A stretch of 22,293 nucleotides of DNA from Actinomycetota bacterium. GTDB taxonomy: Bacteria > Actinomycetota > Actinomycetes > Actinomycetales > Cellulomonadaceae. The position numbers were made by a program, and so were the translations under genes. Below the pieces are notes generated by a model, which worked only from the letters and a program-made list of their open reading frames with translations, searched no databases and was not told the DNA's origin. The stretch covers positions 1 to 22,293 of the forward strand of contig JAHIJU010000212.1 of the NCBI GenBank assembly GCA_018898235.1, read 5' to 3'. Below are positions 6,972 through 14,213 of this stretch, piece by piece (within the stretch, counting starts at the first letter, position 1; each line of letters opens with the position of its first letter).

Positions 6972-8273
6972 TCAGCTTCCGCCGAGGTGGTAGGCGACCC
7001 GCTCGGAGGTCGACAGCCCGGCCGTGGCCTTGTCGACCGCCGCCATCGCGTCCTTCGCGCTGATCTGCCCGGCGAGCACCTGGTTGAGGCCGCTGGTGAG
7101 GGCCTGGTTGACCGTGGGGGCGATGAAGTTGTCGAACATCGGCACCACCGTCCACGACTCGTCCTTGGCCTGGGTGAGCAGGGCGTTGTTCACCGGGTCG
7201 GTGACTGCGACGCCGCTGCGGGACGGCACGTTGCCTGCCTTGGCGACGATCGCCTGGCCCTCGCCCGACACGACGTACGCCGCGAAGGCCACCGCGGCCG
7301 TGGGGTTGGCCGCCTCCTTCGAGATCGAGTAGCCGTTGTCCGGGAGCTGGACCAGGAGCTTGTTCGGGGTCGGCGAGAACGGTGCGGGGGCGGCCGCGAC
7401 GTCGGCACCGAGTGCCTTCTGGGCCCAGGAGGAGTCCCAGCTGCCGCCCATCACCATGGCCACGTCACCGGACTCGAAGCTGGTGCGCACGTTGCGCCAG
7501 GTGAGCACGTCCGGGTTGGTCCACCCCTTCTCGTGCATCGTCCCCCAGCGGGTCACCTGGTCGACGATGGTCGGCGAGGAGTAGGGCTCGGTGCCGGCGA
7601 TGAGCTTGTCCCAGGTGGTCAGCGGCTCGGCGGCGCCCACCAGGTAGCTCCAGTCCAGGTAGGACGAGAACCCGCCCGAACCGTCCTGGGAGCCGTAGCC
7701 CAGGCAGGTCTTGCCGGCCGCGACGACCTTCGCGCAGGCCGCGTCCAGCTCGTCCCAGGTGGTCGGAACCGAGGCGACGCCCGCATCGGCGAGGACCTTC
7801 TTGTTGTAGAGCATCATGTACATCCCGGCCGTGCTCGGGACGCCGTAGACCTGCGATGTGGTGCTGCCGTTCGCCGAGTAGTACTGGGCGTTGGTGGCCG
7901 TGAGGTCGGCCTGCGGGATCTTGTCGGACAGGTCCAGGGAGTACTCCTGGAACTGCTTCTGGTACCCGCCGGGGAACATGGAGAACACGTCCGGGCCGCG
8001 ACCGGAGACGACGGCCGCCTGCAGCAGCGCGTAGTAGTTGTCGGCGGGCTGGCCCACGAGGTTGACGGTGACGTCGGGGTACTTCGCCTTGAACCCGGCC
8101 ACCAGCGGCGTGAGCAGGCTCGAGTCGTCCAGGGCGCCGTAGTTCCACACGGTGAGCGAACCGCTCACCCCACCCGAGCCCGACGCCGAGGGGGTGGTGG
8201 ACTGACCGGAGCTGCACCCGGTGAGTGCGAGCGCCAGCGCCGCGACGGGCGCGGCGACCTTCCAGACCTGCAT
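6972..8273 (-). CDS. Sugar ABC transporter substrate-binding lipoprotein
   Basis: 433 residues from the ATG at 8273, with a strong AAGGAG ribosome binding site 5 nt upstream. The first 19 residues form a lipoprotein signal peptide ending in the lipobox LTGC, so C20 would be lipidated and the protein anchored outside the membrane. A Ser/Gly/Thr linker follows, then the family-1 solute-binding fold starting at GSLTVWNYGALDD. Aromatic-rich segments and a segment at about residues 324-337 (VAMVMGGSWDSSWA) match the CUT1 binding-protein family. It captures the oligosaccharide or glycoside for the two permeases encoded next. Ligand identity cannot be read from sequence. Confidence 0.94.
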   Translation of the reverse strand: MQVWKVAAPVAALALALTGCSSGQSTTPSASGSGGVSGSLTVWNYGALDDSSLLTPLVAGFKAKYPDVTVNLVGQPADNYYALLQAAVVSGRGPDVFSMFPGGYQKQFQEYSLDLSDKIPQADLTATNAQYYSANGSTTSQVYGVPSTAGMYMMLYNKKVLADAGVASVPTTWDELDAACAKVVAAGKTCLGYGSQDGSGGFSSYLDWSYLVGAAEPLTTWDKLIAGTEPYSSPTIVDQVTRWGTMHEKGWTNPDVLTWRNVRTSFESGDVAMVMGGSWDSSWAQKALGADVAAAPAPFSPTPNKLLVQLPDNGYSISKEAANPTAAVAFAAYVVSGEGQAIVAKAGNVPSRSGVAVTDPVNNALLTQAKDESWTVVPMFDNFIAPTVNQALTSGLNQVLAGQISAKDAMAAVDKATAGLSTSERVAYHLGGS

Positions 8274-8278
8274 GGGAT

Positions 8279-8284
8279 CTCCTT
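8279..8284 (-). promoter_or_regulatory. Strong ribosome binding site of the binding-protein gene
   Basis: AAGGAG on the minus strand, 5 nt before the ATG at 8273. It is the best Shine-Dalgarno match in the minus operon and would support the high expression usually needed for a binding protein. It also rules out longer in-frame starts. Confidence 0.7.
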
Positions 8285-8319
8285 GGGGGGTGGCGGGACG
8301 GGGACGACGACGGTGCGGG

Positions 8320-9465
8320 TCAGGCGAGCGGGGCCTCGGGACCGGGGTCGACCCCGATGCCGGCGGTGAAGAAGCGCGGGTCTGGGACGGGCACCCAGGC
8401 GCCGTTGGCGGCGACGGACGCCTCGGCGGCCATCGCCGGCAGCGACCAGTCGAGTGCGGTGTACAGGTCGATCTCGGGTCGGGTGCCCGCGGTGACGGCG
8501 TCGAGGAAGTCGCGCAGCGGCCAGGCGTCCGAGCCCCAGTGGCCACCGTCCTCGGGAGGGTTCTGGTAGGCGGCGGGCAGGAACTGCTCGGCGTAGGACT
8601 CCAGCGGCTCCCACGTGTCGTGCGCCGTGCGTCCGGTCAGGTGCACCACGGGCACTCCGTCGGGCGTGCGCGGCGCCTCGTAGGCGCCGCCCGTGCCCTG
8701 GATCGCGTAGTAGTCCATGAGCTCGGGGCGGTTGGACAGCAGGTCGAACCGGATGGACAGCAGACGTCCGGCCGCGGTGCGGGCCAGCGTGACCGTGGAG
8801 TCCTGGAGGGTGTGCTCGGGGTCGGTGTGCCGGCCGGTGCCGTGGCAGGAGACCGCCACCACCCGGTCGTTCGTCCACCACAGCAGCGGGCCGAACGAGT
8901 GGGTGGGGTAGGTGTGCCCGTCGCGGCCGACCTGCCAGTGGTAGCGCCAGGTCGGTGAGCCGTCGGGGCGGGTGTGCCAGGACCGCATCTCGTGCAGGTA
9001 CTCGCCCTCGCCGTAGTAGATGTCGCCGAACAGGCCCTCGCGGACCATCTCGCGCACGATGAGGTTGGGCCGGGTGTAGCAGTAGTTCTCGGCCATCGCG
9101 TACTGGGCGCCCGAACCGCGGACGGCACCCACGAGCGCCTGCGCCTGCTCCAGGCTCACGGCGGCGGGCACCTCGGACAGCACGTGCACACCGCGGGCCA
9201 GCGCCTCGACGGCCTGCGGCACGTGGTGCTGCTGCGGGGAGGACAGCACGACGACGTCGCAGTGCTCGAGCAGCTCGTCGAAGGACGAGGCGACCCGGGC
9301 GGCGCCGTTCTGCGCGGCGAAGCTGTCGCGCACCTCGTGGTCCGGGTCGTAGACCGTCTCCAGGCGGGCCCGGTCGGCCTGGGCGCGCAGGCTGGACAGG
9401 AACCCGCCGCCGCGGACGGCACCGGCGATGCCGATCCGAAGGACAGGGGGGCGTGCGCTGGACAT
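8320..9465 (-). CDS. Gfo/Idh/MocA family protein, GH109-like (NAD-dependent glycosidase or oxidoreductase)
   Basis: 381 residues from the ATG at 9465, overlapping the GNAT stop by 1 nt (TGATG). The N-terminal Rossmann domain starts RIGIAGAVRGGGF (about 10-22). The usual Gfo/Idh/MocA EKP motif reads SEVPAAVSLEQ (97-107), so the catalytic lysine of classical dehydrogenases is replaced by valine. The following part (AENYCYTRPNLIV, GLFGDIYYGEGEYLHEMR, then HTYPTHSFGPL at about 184-194) resembles, from memory, the layout of GH109 alpha-N-acetylgalactosaminidases, with their EVP and YPTHGLGP motifs. GH109 enzymes cut glycosides by a transient NAD-dependent oxidation. A glycosidase role would suit the transport operon, but an oxidoreductase with another substrate is possible. 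No signal peptide is visible. Confidence 0.82.
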   Translation of the reverse strand: MSSARPPVLRIGIAGAVRGGGFLSSLRAQADRARLETVYDPDHEVRDSFAAQNGAARVASSFDELLEHCDVVVLSSPQQHHVPQAVEALARGVHVLSEVPAAVSLEQAQALVGAVRGSGAQYAMAENYCYTRPNLIVREMVREGLFGDIYYGEGEYLHEMRSWHTRPDGSPTWRYHWQVGRDGHTYPTHSFGPLLWWTNDRVVAVSCHGTGRHTDPEHTLQDSTVTLARTAAGRLLSIRFDLLSNRPELMDYYAIQGTGGAYEAPRTPDGVPVVHLTGRTAHDTWEPLESYAEQFLPAAYQNPPEDGGHWGSDAWPLRDFLDAVTAGTRPEIDLYTALDWSLPAMAAEASVAANGAWVPVPDPRFFTAGIGVDPGPEAPLA

Positions 9466-9986
9466 CAGGATCCCTTCGTCGCGCGGGTGGTGAGGAGCTG
9501 GGGGAGCAGGGCGGACCAGGTCGCCCGCTCGTTCTCGTCGCGGTACTCGGGCACGAAGCCCAGGCGCAGGTAGACCATGACGGCGGGCCGGCGGAAGTCG
9601 TCGGTCTCGAGCACCGCCCGGGTCAGCCCGCGGGCGGCGAACCCGGCGAGCACCCGACGGGTGACGGTGGCTCCGAGGCCGCGCCCGGAGGCCGAGGCGT
9701 CGGCGGCCACGTAGTGCAGGTAGCCGGCGCCGGGGTAGGTGTCGGGCAGCAGGCGTTCGGAGGCGCAGGCCAGGATCCGGTCCTGCTCGACGAGCACCCA
9801 GGTGACGGGCACGTCGGGGGCGTCGAGCAGGTCCCGGCCGATCCGGTCGGCGTCCCAGGGTTGGTCGTAGGCGGTCTGCATGAGCCGGGCGAGCTCGTCG
9901 GCGTCCTGGTGCGTCGCTGCACGCAGACGGGGGTCGGGCTCCTGGGCCGGCAGCGGGCCGGGGTGGACCATGAAGAGCTGAGTCAA
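9465..9986 (-). CDS. GNAT family N-acetyltransferase
   Basis: 173 residues from a TTG at 9986. The TTG is supported by GGAGG 6 nt upstream; the next in-frame ATG is at 9971 and has no such site. A single GNAT domain fills the protein: the acetyl-CoA pyrophosphate loop is SGRGLGATVTRR (about residues 99-110), followed by VLETDDFRRPAVMVYLRLGF, the usual motif-B end of the family. It is the first gene of the minus operon. Its substrate is unknown; acetylation of an amino sugar or of a toxic intermediate would fit the context, but this is speculation. Confidence 0.85.
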   Translation of the reverse strand: MTQLFMVHPGPLPAQEPDPRLRAATHQDADELARLMQTAYDQPWDADRIGRDLLDAPDVPVTWVLVEQDRILACASERLLPDTYPGAGYLHYVAADASASGRGLGATVTRRVLAGFAARGLTRAVLETDDFRRPAVMVYLRLGFVPEYRDENERATWSALLPQLLTTRATKGS

Positions 9987-9992
9987 CGGTGA

Positions 9993-9997
9993 CCTCC
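9993..9997 (-). promoter_or_regulatory. Ribosome binding site supporting a TTG start
   Basis: GGAGG on the minus strand, 6 nt before the TTG at 9986. It is the reason for placing the GNAT start at this rare codon rather than at the ATG at 9971. Confidence 0.6.
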
Positions 9998-10016
9998 AGG
10001 TCGGGGATTGCTCGGA

Positions 10017-10048
10017 AAGGTAGGGGTGGGGACAGGCAGGGGGAACAA
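10017..10048 (-). promoter_or_regulatory. Weak candidate promoter of the minus-strand sugar operon
   Basis: On the minus strand TACCTT (10022-10017) fits TANNNT, and TTGTTC (10048-10043) could be a -35 box, but the spacing of 20 nt is long. The proposed -35 coincides with the inverted repeat GAACA-A-TGTTC, so a bound regulator would block it. Low certainty. Confidence 0.25.
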
Positions 10049-10053
10049 TGTTC
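10043..10053. promoter_or_regulatory. Inverted repeat 1 in the divergent control region
   Basis: GAACA-A-TGTTC, perfect 5-bp arms with a 1-nt centre. It is the closest of the repeats to the minus operon and overlaps the possible -35 of that operon. Confidence 0.5.
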
Positions 10054-10060
10054 TGTGCTC

Positions 10061-10077
10061 CCGAACGCTGGGTTCGG
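10061..10077. promoter_or_regulatory. Inverted repeat 2 in the divergent control region
   Basis: CCGAAC-GCTGG-GTTCGG, perfect 6-bp arms with a 5-nt spacer. It is built from the same GAAC/GTTC half-site as repeats 1 and 3, which suggests one protein binds all of them; the IclR protein encoded at 4399-5199 is the local candidate. Confidence 0.6.
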
Positions 10078-10088
10078 TTGAGTCTCTA

Positions 10089-10109
10089 GTGTTCGGCATG
10101 GACGAACAC
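10089..10109. promoter_or_regulatory. Inverted repeat 3, probable main operator
   Basis: GTGTTCG-GCATGGA-CGAACAC, perfect 7-bp arms with a 7-nt spacer. Its right half also forms a smaller repeat with the next half-site (GAAC-ACG-GTTC, 10104-10114). It lies 39-59 bp before the plus-operon ATG, just upstream of the proposed promoter, where it could act as activator or repressor site. Binding by IclR is inferred. Confidence 0.65.
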
Positions 10110-10114
10110 GGTTC

Positions 10115-10147
10115 TTGCCAGCCGACGGCCTCTCTAGGCTCGCCGCC
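10115..10147 (+). promoter_or_regulatory. Candidate leaderless promoter of the plus-strand sugar operon
   Basis: TAGGCT (10135-10140) fits the TANNNT -10 pattern and ends 7 nt before the ATG at 10148, which would put the transcript start at the start codon. TTGCCA at 10115-10120 resembles a -35 box, but the 14-nt spacing is short, so help from an activator might be needed. No Shine-Dalgarno sequence precedes the ATG, in line with a leaderless message. Confidence 0.45.
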
Positions 10148-11524
10148 ATGACAGCGATCCCACCGACCTGGCAGCCCCCCGGTTGGTCCGGCGCCGCAGG
10201 CGTCGCCCGCGAGGACGTGACCGCACCGCTCGGCATCCGGATGCGCAACTGGGGCTACGGCGACCGCGACGTGGCGAGGCGGATACACCGCCCGCTCACC
10301 CTCACCGCCCTGGCGCTCGCCGATGCCGACGGCACCGACCCGTCGCTGCTCATCACCGTCGACCTCGGCTGGTGGCGCACCACGGCCGACGAGACCCGGG
10401 TCCGGGGAGCCGTGCTGGCGGCCACGGGGCTGTCCGCCGACCGCGTCCTGCTGCACCTGACCCACACGCACGCGGGGCCGTCGATCTGTGCGCAGGACCA
10501 CGACCTGCCCGGCGGTGAGCTCGTGGACGCCTACCTCGACCACCTGGCCGCCCGGGCGGTGGCCGCGGCGACGGGCGCCCTGGCCGATCTGCGACCCGCC
10601 ACCATGCAGTGGGTGCTCGCCCACCACGGCCTGGCGGCCGTCCGCGACCTGACGCTCGACGGGCGCGCCCTGCTCGCCTTCGACCCGGCGGTCCCCGCCG
10701 ACGACACGCTGCTCGTCGGCCTCGTGAGCGAGGAGCACGGCGCCCCGGTGGCCACTCTGGTCAACTACGCCTGCCACCCCACGACGCTCGGCTGGGACAA
10801 CGACGCGCTGTCCCCGGACTACCCGGGCGCGATGCGCGCCGTCGTCGAACCGGCGACCGGGGTGCCGTGCCTGTTCCTGCAGGGCGCGAGCGGCGACCTC
10901 GGCCCTCGCGAGCAGTACGGGGCCGACACCGACCTGGCCGACCGGCACGGCGCCGGGCTCGGGCACGCCGTGCTCGGTGCCCTCGCCACGCTGCCCACCC
11001 CCGGGACGGCCCTGGTCTGCACCTCGGTCGTGGAGTCCGGTGCCCCGCTCGGTGTCTGGGAGCCCGTGCCCACGCCCGCGGCGAGCGCGCGCGGCTCGAT
11101 CGCCACCCAGGTGCCCGTCGAGCTCAAGACCCTCACCCCGATCGACGAGCTCGCACGGCAGTGGGCGCACATCGACCCCCGCAGCCGCGCCGAACGGCTG
11201 CGCCGGGCCGAACGGCTGCGTCGCACCTACACCGACATGAGCGCCCCGGTGCACCCGCTGTGGGTGTGGCGGTTCGGCGACGTCGTCGTCGTCGCGCACC
11301 CGGGGGAGGCGTACAGCGCCCTGCAGACGAGCCTGCGCGCCCGGTTCCCGCAGCTCGCGGTGGTCGTGCTCAACCTCACGAACGGGCCCGGCTGGGTCTA
11401 CCTGCCGACCCGGCAGTCCTACGACCAGGAGCGCTACCAGAGCTGGCAGACCCTCGTGCAGGCGGGGTCGCTCGAACGGCTCGTCGCCGCGGCCCAGGCG
11501 GCCGTCGCGGAGCTCGTGGCATGA
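10148..11524 (+). CDS. Neutral/alkaline ceramidase-fold protein lacking the usual active-site serine
   Basis: 458 residues from the ATG at 10148. It resembles the N-terminal catalytic domain of neutral/alkaline non-lysosomal ceramidases (PF04734) but is shorter than true bacterial ceramidases and has no signal peptide. Likely zinc ligands are kept: H106/H108 in THTHAGP, H210 in NYACHPTT, E387 in HPGEAY and Y418 in GWVYLPT. The loop that holds the nucleophile in ceramidases (NxGDVSPN) reads GASGDLGPRE at 246-255, with glycine (G252) where the serine should be. It is therefore probably a metal-dependent hydrolase of something other than ceramide. It is the first gene of the plus operon and overlaps the dehydratase start by 4 nt (ATGA). 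Actual substrate unknown. Confidence 0.75.
   Translation: MTAIPPTWQPPGWSGAAGVAREDVTAPLGIRMRNWGYGDRDVARRIHRPLTLTALALADADGTDPSLLITVDLGWWRTTADETRVRGAVLAATGLSADRVLLHLTHTHAGPSICAQDHDLPGGELVDAYLDHLAARAVAAATGALADLRPATMQWVLAHHGLAAVRDLTLDGRALLAFDPAVPADDTLLVGLVSEEHGAPVATLVNYACHPTTLGWDNDALSPDYPGAMRAVVEPATGVPCLFLQGASGDLGPREQYGADTDLADRHGAGLGHAVLGALATLPTPGTALVCTSVVESGAPLGVWEPVPTPAASARGSIATQVPVELKTLTPIDELARQWAHIDPRSRAERLRRAERLRRTYTDMSAPVHPLWVWRFGDVVVVAHPGEAYSALQTSLRARFPQLAVVVLNLTNGPGWVYLPTRQSYDQERYQSWQTLVQAGSLERLVAAAQAAVAELVA
11189..11224 (+). repeat. In-frame 18-bp tandem duplication
   Basis: GCCGAACGGCTGCG is repeated with an 18-bp period (11189-11206 and 11207-11224) inside the ceramidase-fold gene and encodes AERLRR twice. 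The segment is probably a charged helix, so the duplication is likely tolerated. Confidence 0.7.
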
Positions 11525-13263
11525 GCGGTCTGCGCTCCGACCGTTGGTTCGGCGGGGACGACGAGGTCGCCGTGCTGCACCGGGTGGCGCTGCCGGCCCG
11601 CGGCAGCGGCGGCGGGCCGGTGATCGGGATCGCCGACACCACGAGCGACCTCAACCCGTGCAACGCCCCGCTGGCCGGGCTGATGGTGGCCGCCGCGCGC
11701 GGCATCCGGGCCGCAGGCGCGATCCCGGTGCGGTTCCCCGTGATGTCCCTCGGGGAGGACCTCATGAAGCCCACCGCCATGCTCTACCGCAATCTCGCGG
11801 CGATGCAGATCGAGGAGCAGGTGCGCTCGAACCCGATCGACGGTCTCGTGCTCACCGCCGGCTGCGACAAGACGGTCGCGGCCGCGCTGCTCGGTGCGGC
11901 CTCGGCCGATGTGCCTGCCCTGCTGCTGCTCTCCGGTCCGCGCTCGGCCCCCATCTGGCGCGGGCGCCCGCTCGGTACCGGGACCGATCTGTGGCGCGCG
12001 CTCGAGGAGCGGCGCGCCGGCCTGCTCGACGACGACGCCTGGCACGAGCTCGAGGCGTGCCTGACCTGCGCCGGACCGGGCACCTGCACGACGATGGGCA
12101 CCGCCTCCACCCTGGCGCTGCTCACCGAGGTGCTGGGGCTGTGCCTGCCGGGCTGCACGGGGCTGGACGGCAGCAGCCCGGTCGCCGAACAGCTCGCCGA
12201 ACGCACCGGCGCCCGGGTCGTCGAGATGGTCGAGTCCGGCGCCCGACCGGCCGACGTGGTCACCCAGGCGGCCCTCGACAACGCGCTGCGCGCGCTCGCG
12301 GCGGTCGGCGGCTCGACGAACGCCGTCATCCACCTGGCGGCGCTCGCCGGCCGGCTCGGCCTGGACGGTTCGTTGGCGCACGCCGATGCGCTGTGGCGCG
12401 ACGTGCCGCTGCTCGCCGATGTCGAACCGTGCGGGCGGTACCTGGCCGCGGCGCTGCCCGACGCCGGCGGGGTACCGACGCTGCTGGCGGGCCTCGCCGA
12501 GCTCGCCGAGCGGACCGCCGGCACCGGCGTCGACCTGACCGCGGTCGCCGGTGACGGCCGACCGTGGCAGCAGCACGTGGCCCTCGCCCCGCGCCCCACC
12601 GCCGACGGCGTGCTGCGGACCGCCGAGCACCCGGTGGCACCGGCGCCGACCATGGTCGCGCTCACCGGCTCGTTGGCACCCGACGGCTGCGTGCTCAAGG
12701 TCGCCGCGGCGAGCCCGGACCTGCTCCAGCACACCGGCCCGGCCCTCGTGCTCGACGACTACGAGGACATGCGCCGCCGGCTCGACGACCCCGACCTGGC
12801 GGTGGACGACGACGTCGTCCTCGTCGTGCGGGGGATCGGTCCGGTCGGCGCGCCGGGCATGCCCGAGTGGGGCATGGCGCCCATCCCGGCCCCGCTCGTG
12901 CGCCGCGGTGTGCGCGACGTGGTGCGGGTGAGCGACGGCCGGATGAGCGGGACCAGCTTCGGCACCGTCGCGCTGCACGTGGCCCCCGAGGCCCAGGTCG
13001 GGGGACCGCTGGCACACGTGCGCGATGGCGACCGGATCCGGCTGGACGTGCCCGCACGGCGCCTGGACCTGCTGGTCGACCCGGCCGAGCTGGCCCGTCG
13101 GGCGGCCACCTGGCGACCGGACGCGGCAGCCGACCTGCGGGGCTGGCCGCTGCTCTACCGCCAGCACGTCGGGCAGGCGCCCACCGGCGCCGACCTCGAC
13201 GTGCTGGCGGCCCCGCGACCCGAGCAGCGGGTCCGGGTCGAACCGACGGTCGGTCGCTCATGA
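11521..13263 (+). CDS. IlvD/Edd family sugar-acid dehydratase
   Basis: 580 residues from the ATG at 11521 (ATGA overlap with the previous gene). Members hold an iron-sulfur cluster and a Mg2+ ion and dehydrate 2,3-dihydroxy acids. The cluster cysteines can be placed as C47 in SDLNPCN, C115 in TAGCDKT and C183/C189 in TCAGPGTCTTMGTAST. VGGSTNA is at about 262-268, and the catalytic serine region SDGRMSGTSFGT at 471-482. The third cysteine motif with MGTAST resembles, from memory, that of pentonate dehydratases such as L-arabinonate or D-xylonate dehydratase rather than biosynthetic IlvD. Together with an SDR, an SMP-30 lactonase and keto-acid lyases it should convert an aldonate to the 2-keto-3-deoxy acid. 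The exact sugar is not determined. Confidence 0.92.
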   Translation: MSGLRSDRWFGGDDEVAVLHRVALPARGSGGGPVIGIADTTSDLNPCNAPLAGLMVAAARGIRAAGAIPVRFPVMSLGEDLMKPTAMLYRNLAAMQIEEQVRSNPIDGLVLTAGCDKTVAAALLGAASADVPALLLLSGPRSAPIWRGRPLGTGTDLWRALEERRAGLLDDDAWHELEACLTCAGPGTCTTMGTASTLALLTEVLGLCLPGCTGLDGSSPVAEQLAERTGARVVEMVESGARPADVVTQAALDNALRALAAVGGSTNAVIHLAALAGRLGLDGSLAHADALWRDVPLLADVEPCGRYLAAALPDAGGVPTLLAGLAELAERTAGTGVDLTAVAGDGRPWQQHVALAPRPTADGVLRTAEHPVAPAPTMVALTGSLAPDGCVLKVAAASPDLLQHTGPALVLDDYEDMRRRLDDPDLAVDDDVVLVVRGIGPVGAPGMPEWGMAPIPAPLVRRGVRDVVRVSDGRMSGTSFGTVALHVAPEAQVGGPLAHVRDGDRIRLDVPARRLDLLVDPAELARRAATWRPDAAADLRGWPLLYRQHVGQAPTGADLDVLAAPRPEQRVRVEPTVGRS

Positions 13264-13283
13264 GGCGGCCGGTCCCCACTGAC

Positions 13284-13288
13284 GGAGG
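13284..13288 (+). promoter_or_regulatory. Ribosome binding site fixing the DapA-family start
   Basis: GGAGG located 7 nt before the GTG at 13296. It argues for that GTG instead of the ATG at 13260, which overlaps the dehydratase stop as ATGA but has no Shine-Dalgarno sequence as good as this one. Confidence 0.6.
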
Positions 13289-13295
13289 ACGAGGC

Positions 13296-14213
13296 GTGAC
13301 CCCCAGCCCACTGCACGGCGTGCTGCCGGTGATCCAGACGCCGTTCGCGGCCGACGGCTCGGTCGACCACGACGCCCTCGAGCACGAGCTGCACTGGGTG
13401 CTCGACCAGGGCGTCGCCGGTCTGACCACCGGCATGGTGAGCGAGACCCTGCGGCTGTCCGACACCGAGCGTCGCGAGGTCGCCCGGGCGGTCTGCGCCG
13501 CGGCCGTCGGCCGGGGCAGGGCCGCGGTCATCAGCTGCGGCGCCGAGTCGACCCGCGAGGCCGTGCGGCTCGCCCAGGACGCGCAGGCGGCCGGCGCGAG
13601 CGCGCTCATGGCGATCCCACCGGTCACCGTGGTGATCGACGAGGCCGATGTGCTGGCGTACTACAGCGCCATCCTGGCGGCCGTCGAGGTGCCGGTCGTC
13701 GTGCAGGACGCCTCGGGCTACGTGGGCAACCCGCTGTCCATCGGGGTCCAGGTGGCGATCCTCGACCGGTTCGGCGACCGGGTGTACTTCAAGCCGGAGG
13801 CCGCCCCCATCGGCCAGCGGCTGTCGGACCTGCGCGAGGCCACCGGCGGCCGGGCCCGGGCGTTCGAGGGATCGGGCGGCGCCGCCGTCGTCGACAGCTT
13901 CCGCCGCGGCATCGTCGTGGGCACCATGCCCGGGGCGGAGGTCTGCTGGGCGGTGCAGCAGCTGTGGCAGGCGTGCGAGCGGGGCGACTGGGACCTGGCC
14001 TACGACCTGTCGGGCCCACTCACGCTGCTGGTGGCGATCCAGACCTCGGTCGACGCCTACGTGGCGGTGGAGAAGCACCTGCTGCACGCCCAGGGCGTGC
14101 TGCCCTCGACGGCCGTGCGCGAACCGGTCGGCTACCGGCTGGACCCCGAGACGGCGGCCGAGGTCGACCGGTTGGCGGATCGGCTGCGGGTCGCGATGCC
14201 CGCCGCGTCATGA
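13296..14213 (+). CDS. DapA/NAL-family lyase (2-keto-3-deoxy sugar acid aldolase or dehydratase)
   Basis: 305 residues from the GTG at 13296, chosen because of a GGAGG 7 nt upstream; an ATG at 13260 would add 12 residues. Class I aldolase family with a TIM barrel: opening GVLPVIQTPFAADGSVD, the substrate-carboxylate loop TTGMVSETLRLSDTER (44-59), Y142 in DASGYVGNP and the Schiff-base lysine K166 in VYFKPEA. The usual G-x-K-E context reads FKPE here. Biosynthetic dihydrodipicolinate synthase is unlikely given the setting. In sugar-acid operons this family supplies 2-keto-3-deoxy acid aldolases or the dehydratase that makes alpha-ketoglutarate semialdehyde. I cannot choose between the two. Confidence 0.85.
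   Translation: MTPSPLHGVLPVIQTPFAADGSVDHDALEHELHWVLDQGVAGLTTGMVSETLRLSDTERREVARAVCAAAVGRGRAAVISCGAESTREAVRLAQDAQAAGASALMAIPPVTVVIDEADVLAYYSAILAAVEVPVVVQDASGYVGNPLSIGVQVAILDRFGDRVYFKPEAAPIGQRLSDLREATGGRARAFEGSGGAAVVDSFRRGIVVGTMPGAEVCWAVQQLWQACERGDWDLAYDLSGPLTLLVAIQTSVDAYVAVEKHLLHAQGVLPSTAVREPVGYRLDPETAAEVDRLADRLRVAMPAAS

Noticed and set aside
10609..13263. Very long plus-strand open frame (884 codons) across the ceramidase-fold and dehydratase genes
   Set aside because: Its first part is an arginine/proline-rich out-of-frame reading of the ceramidase-fold gene; only the segment from 11521 matches a real family.
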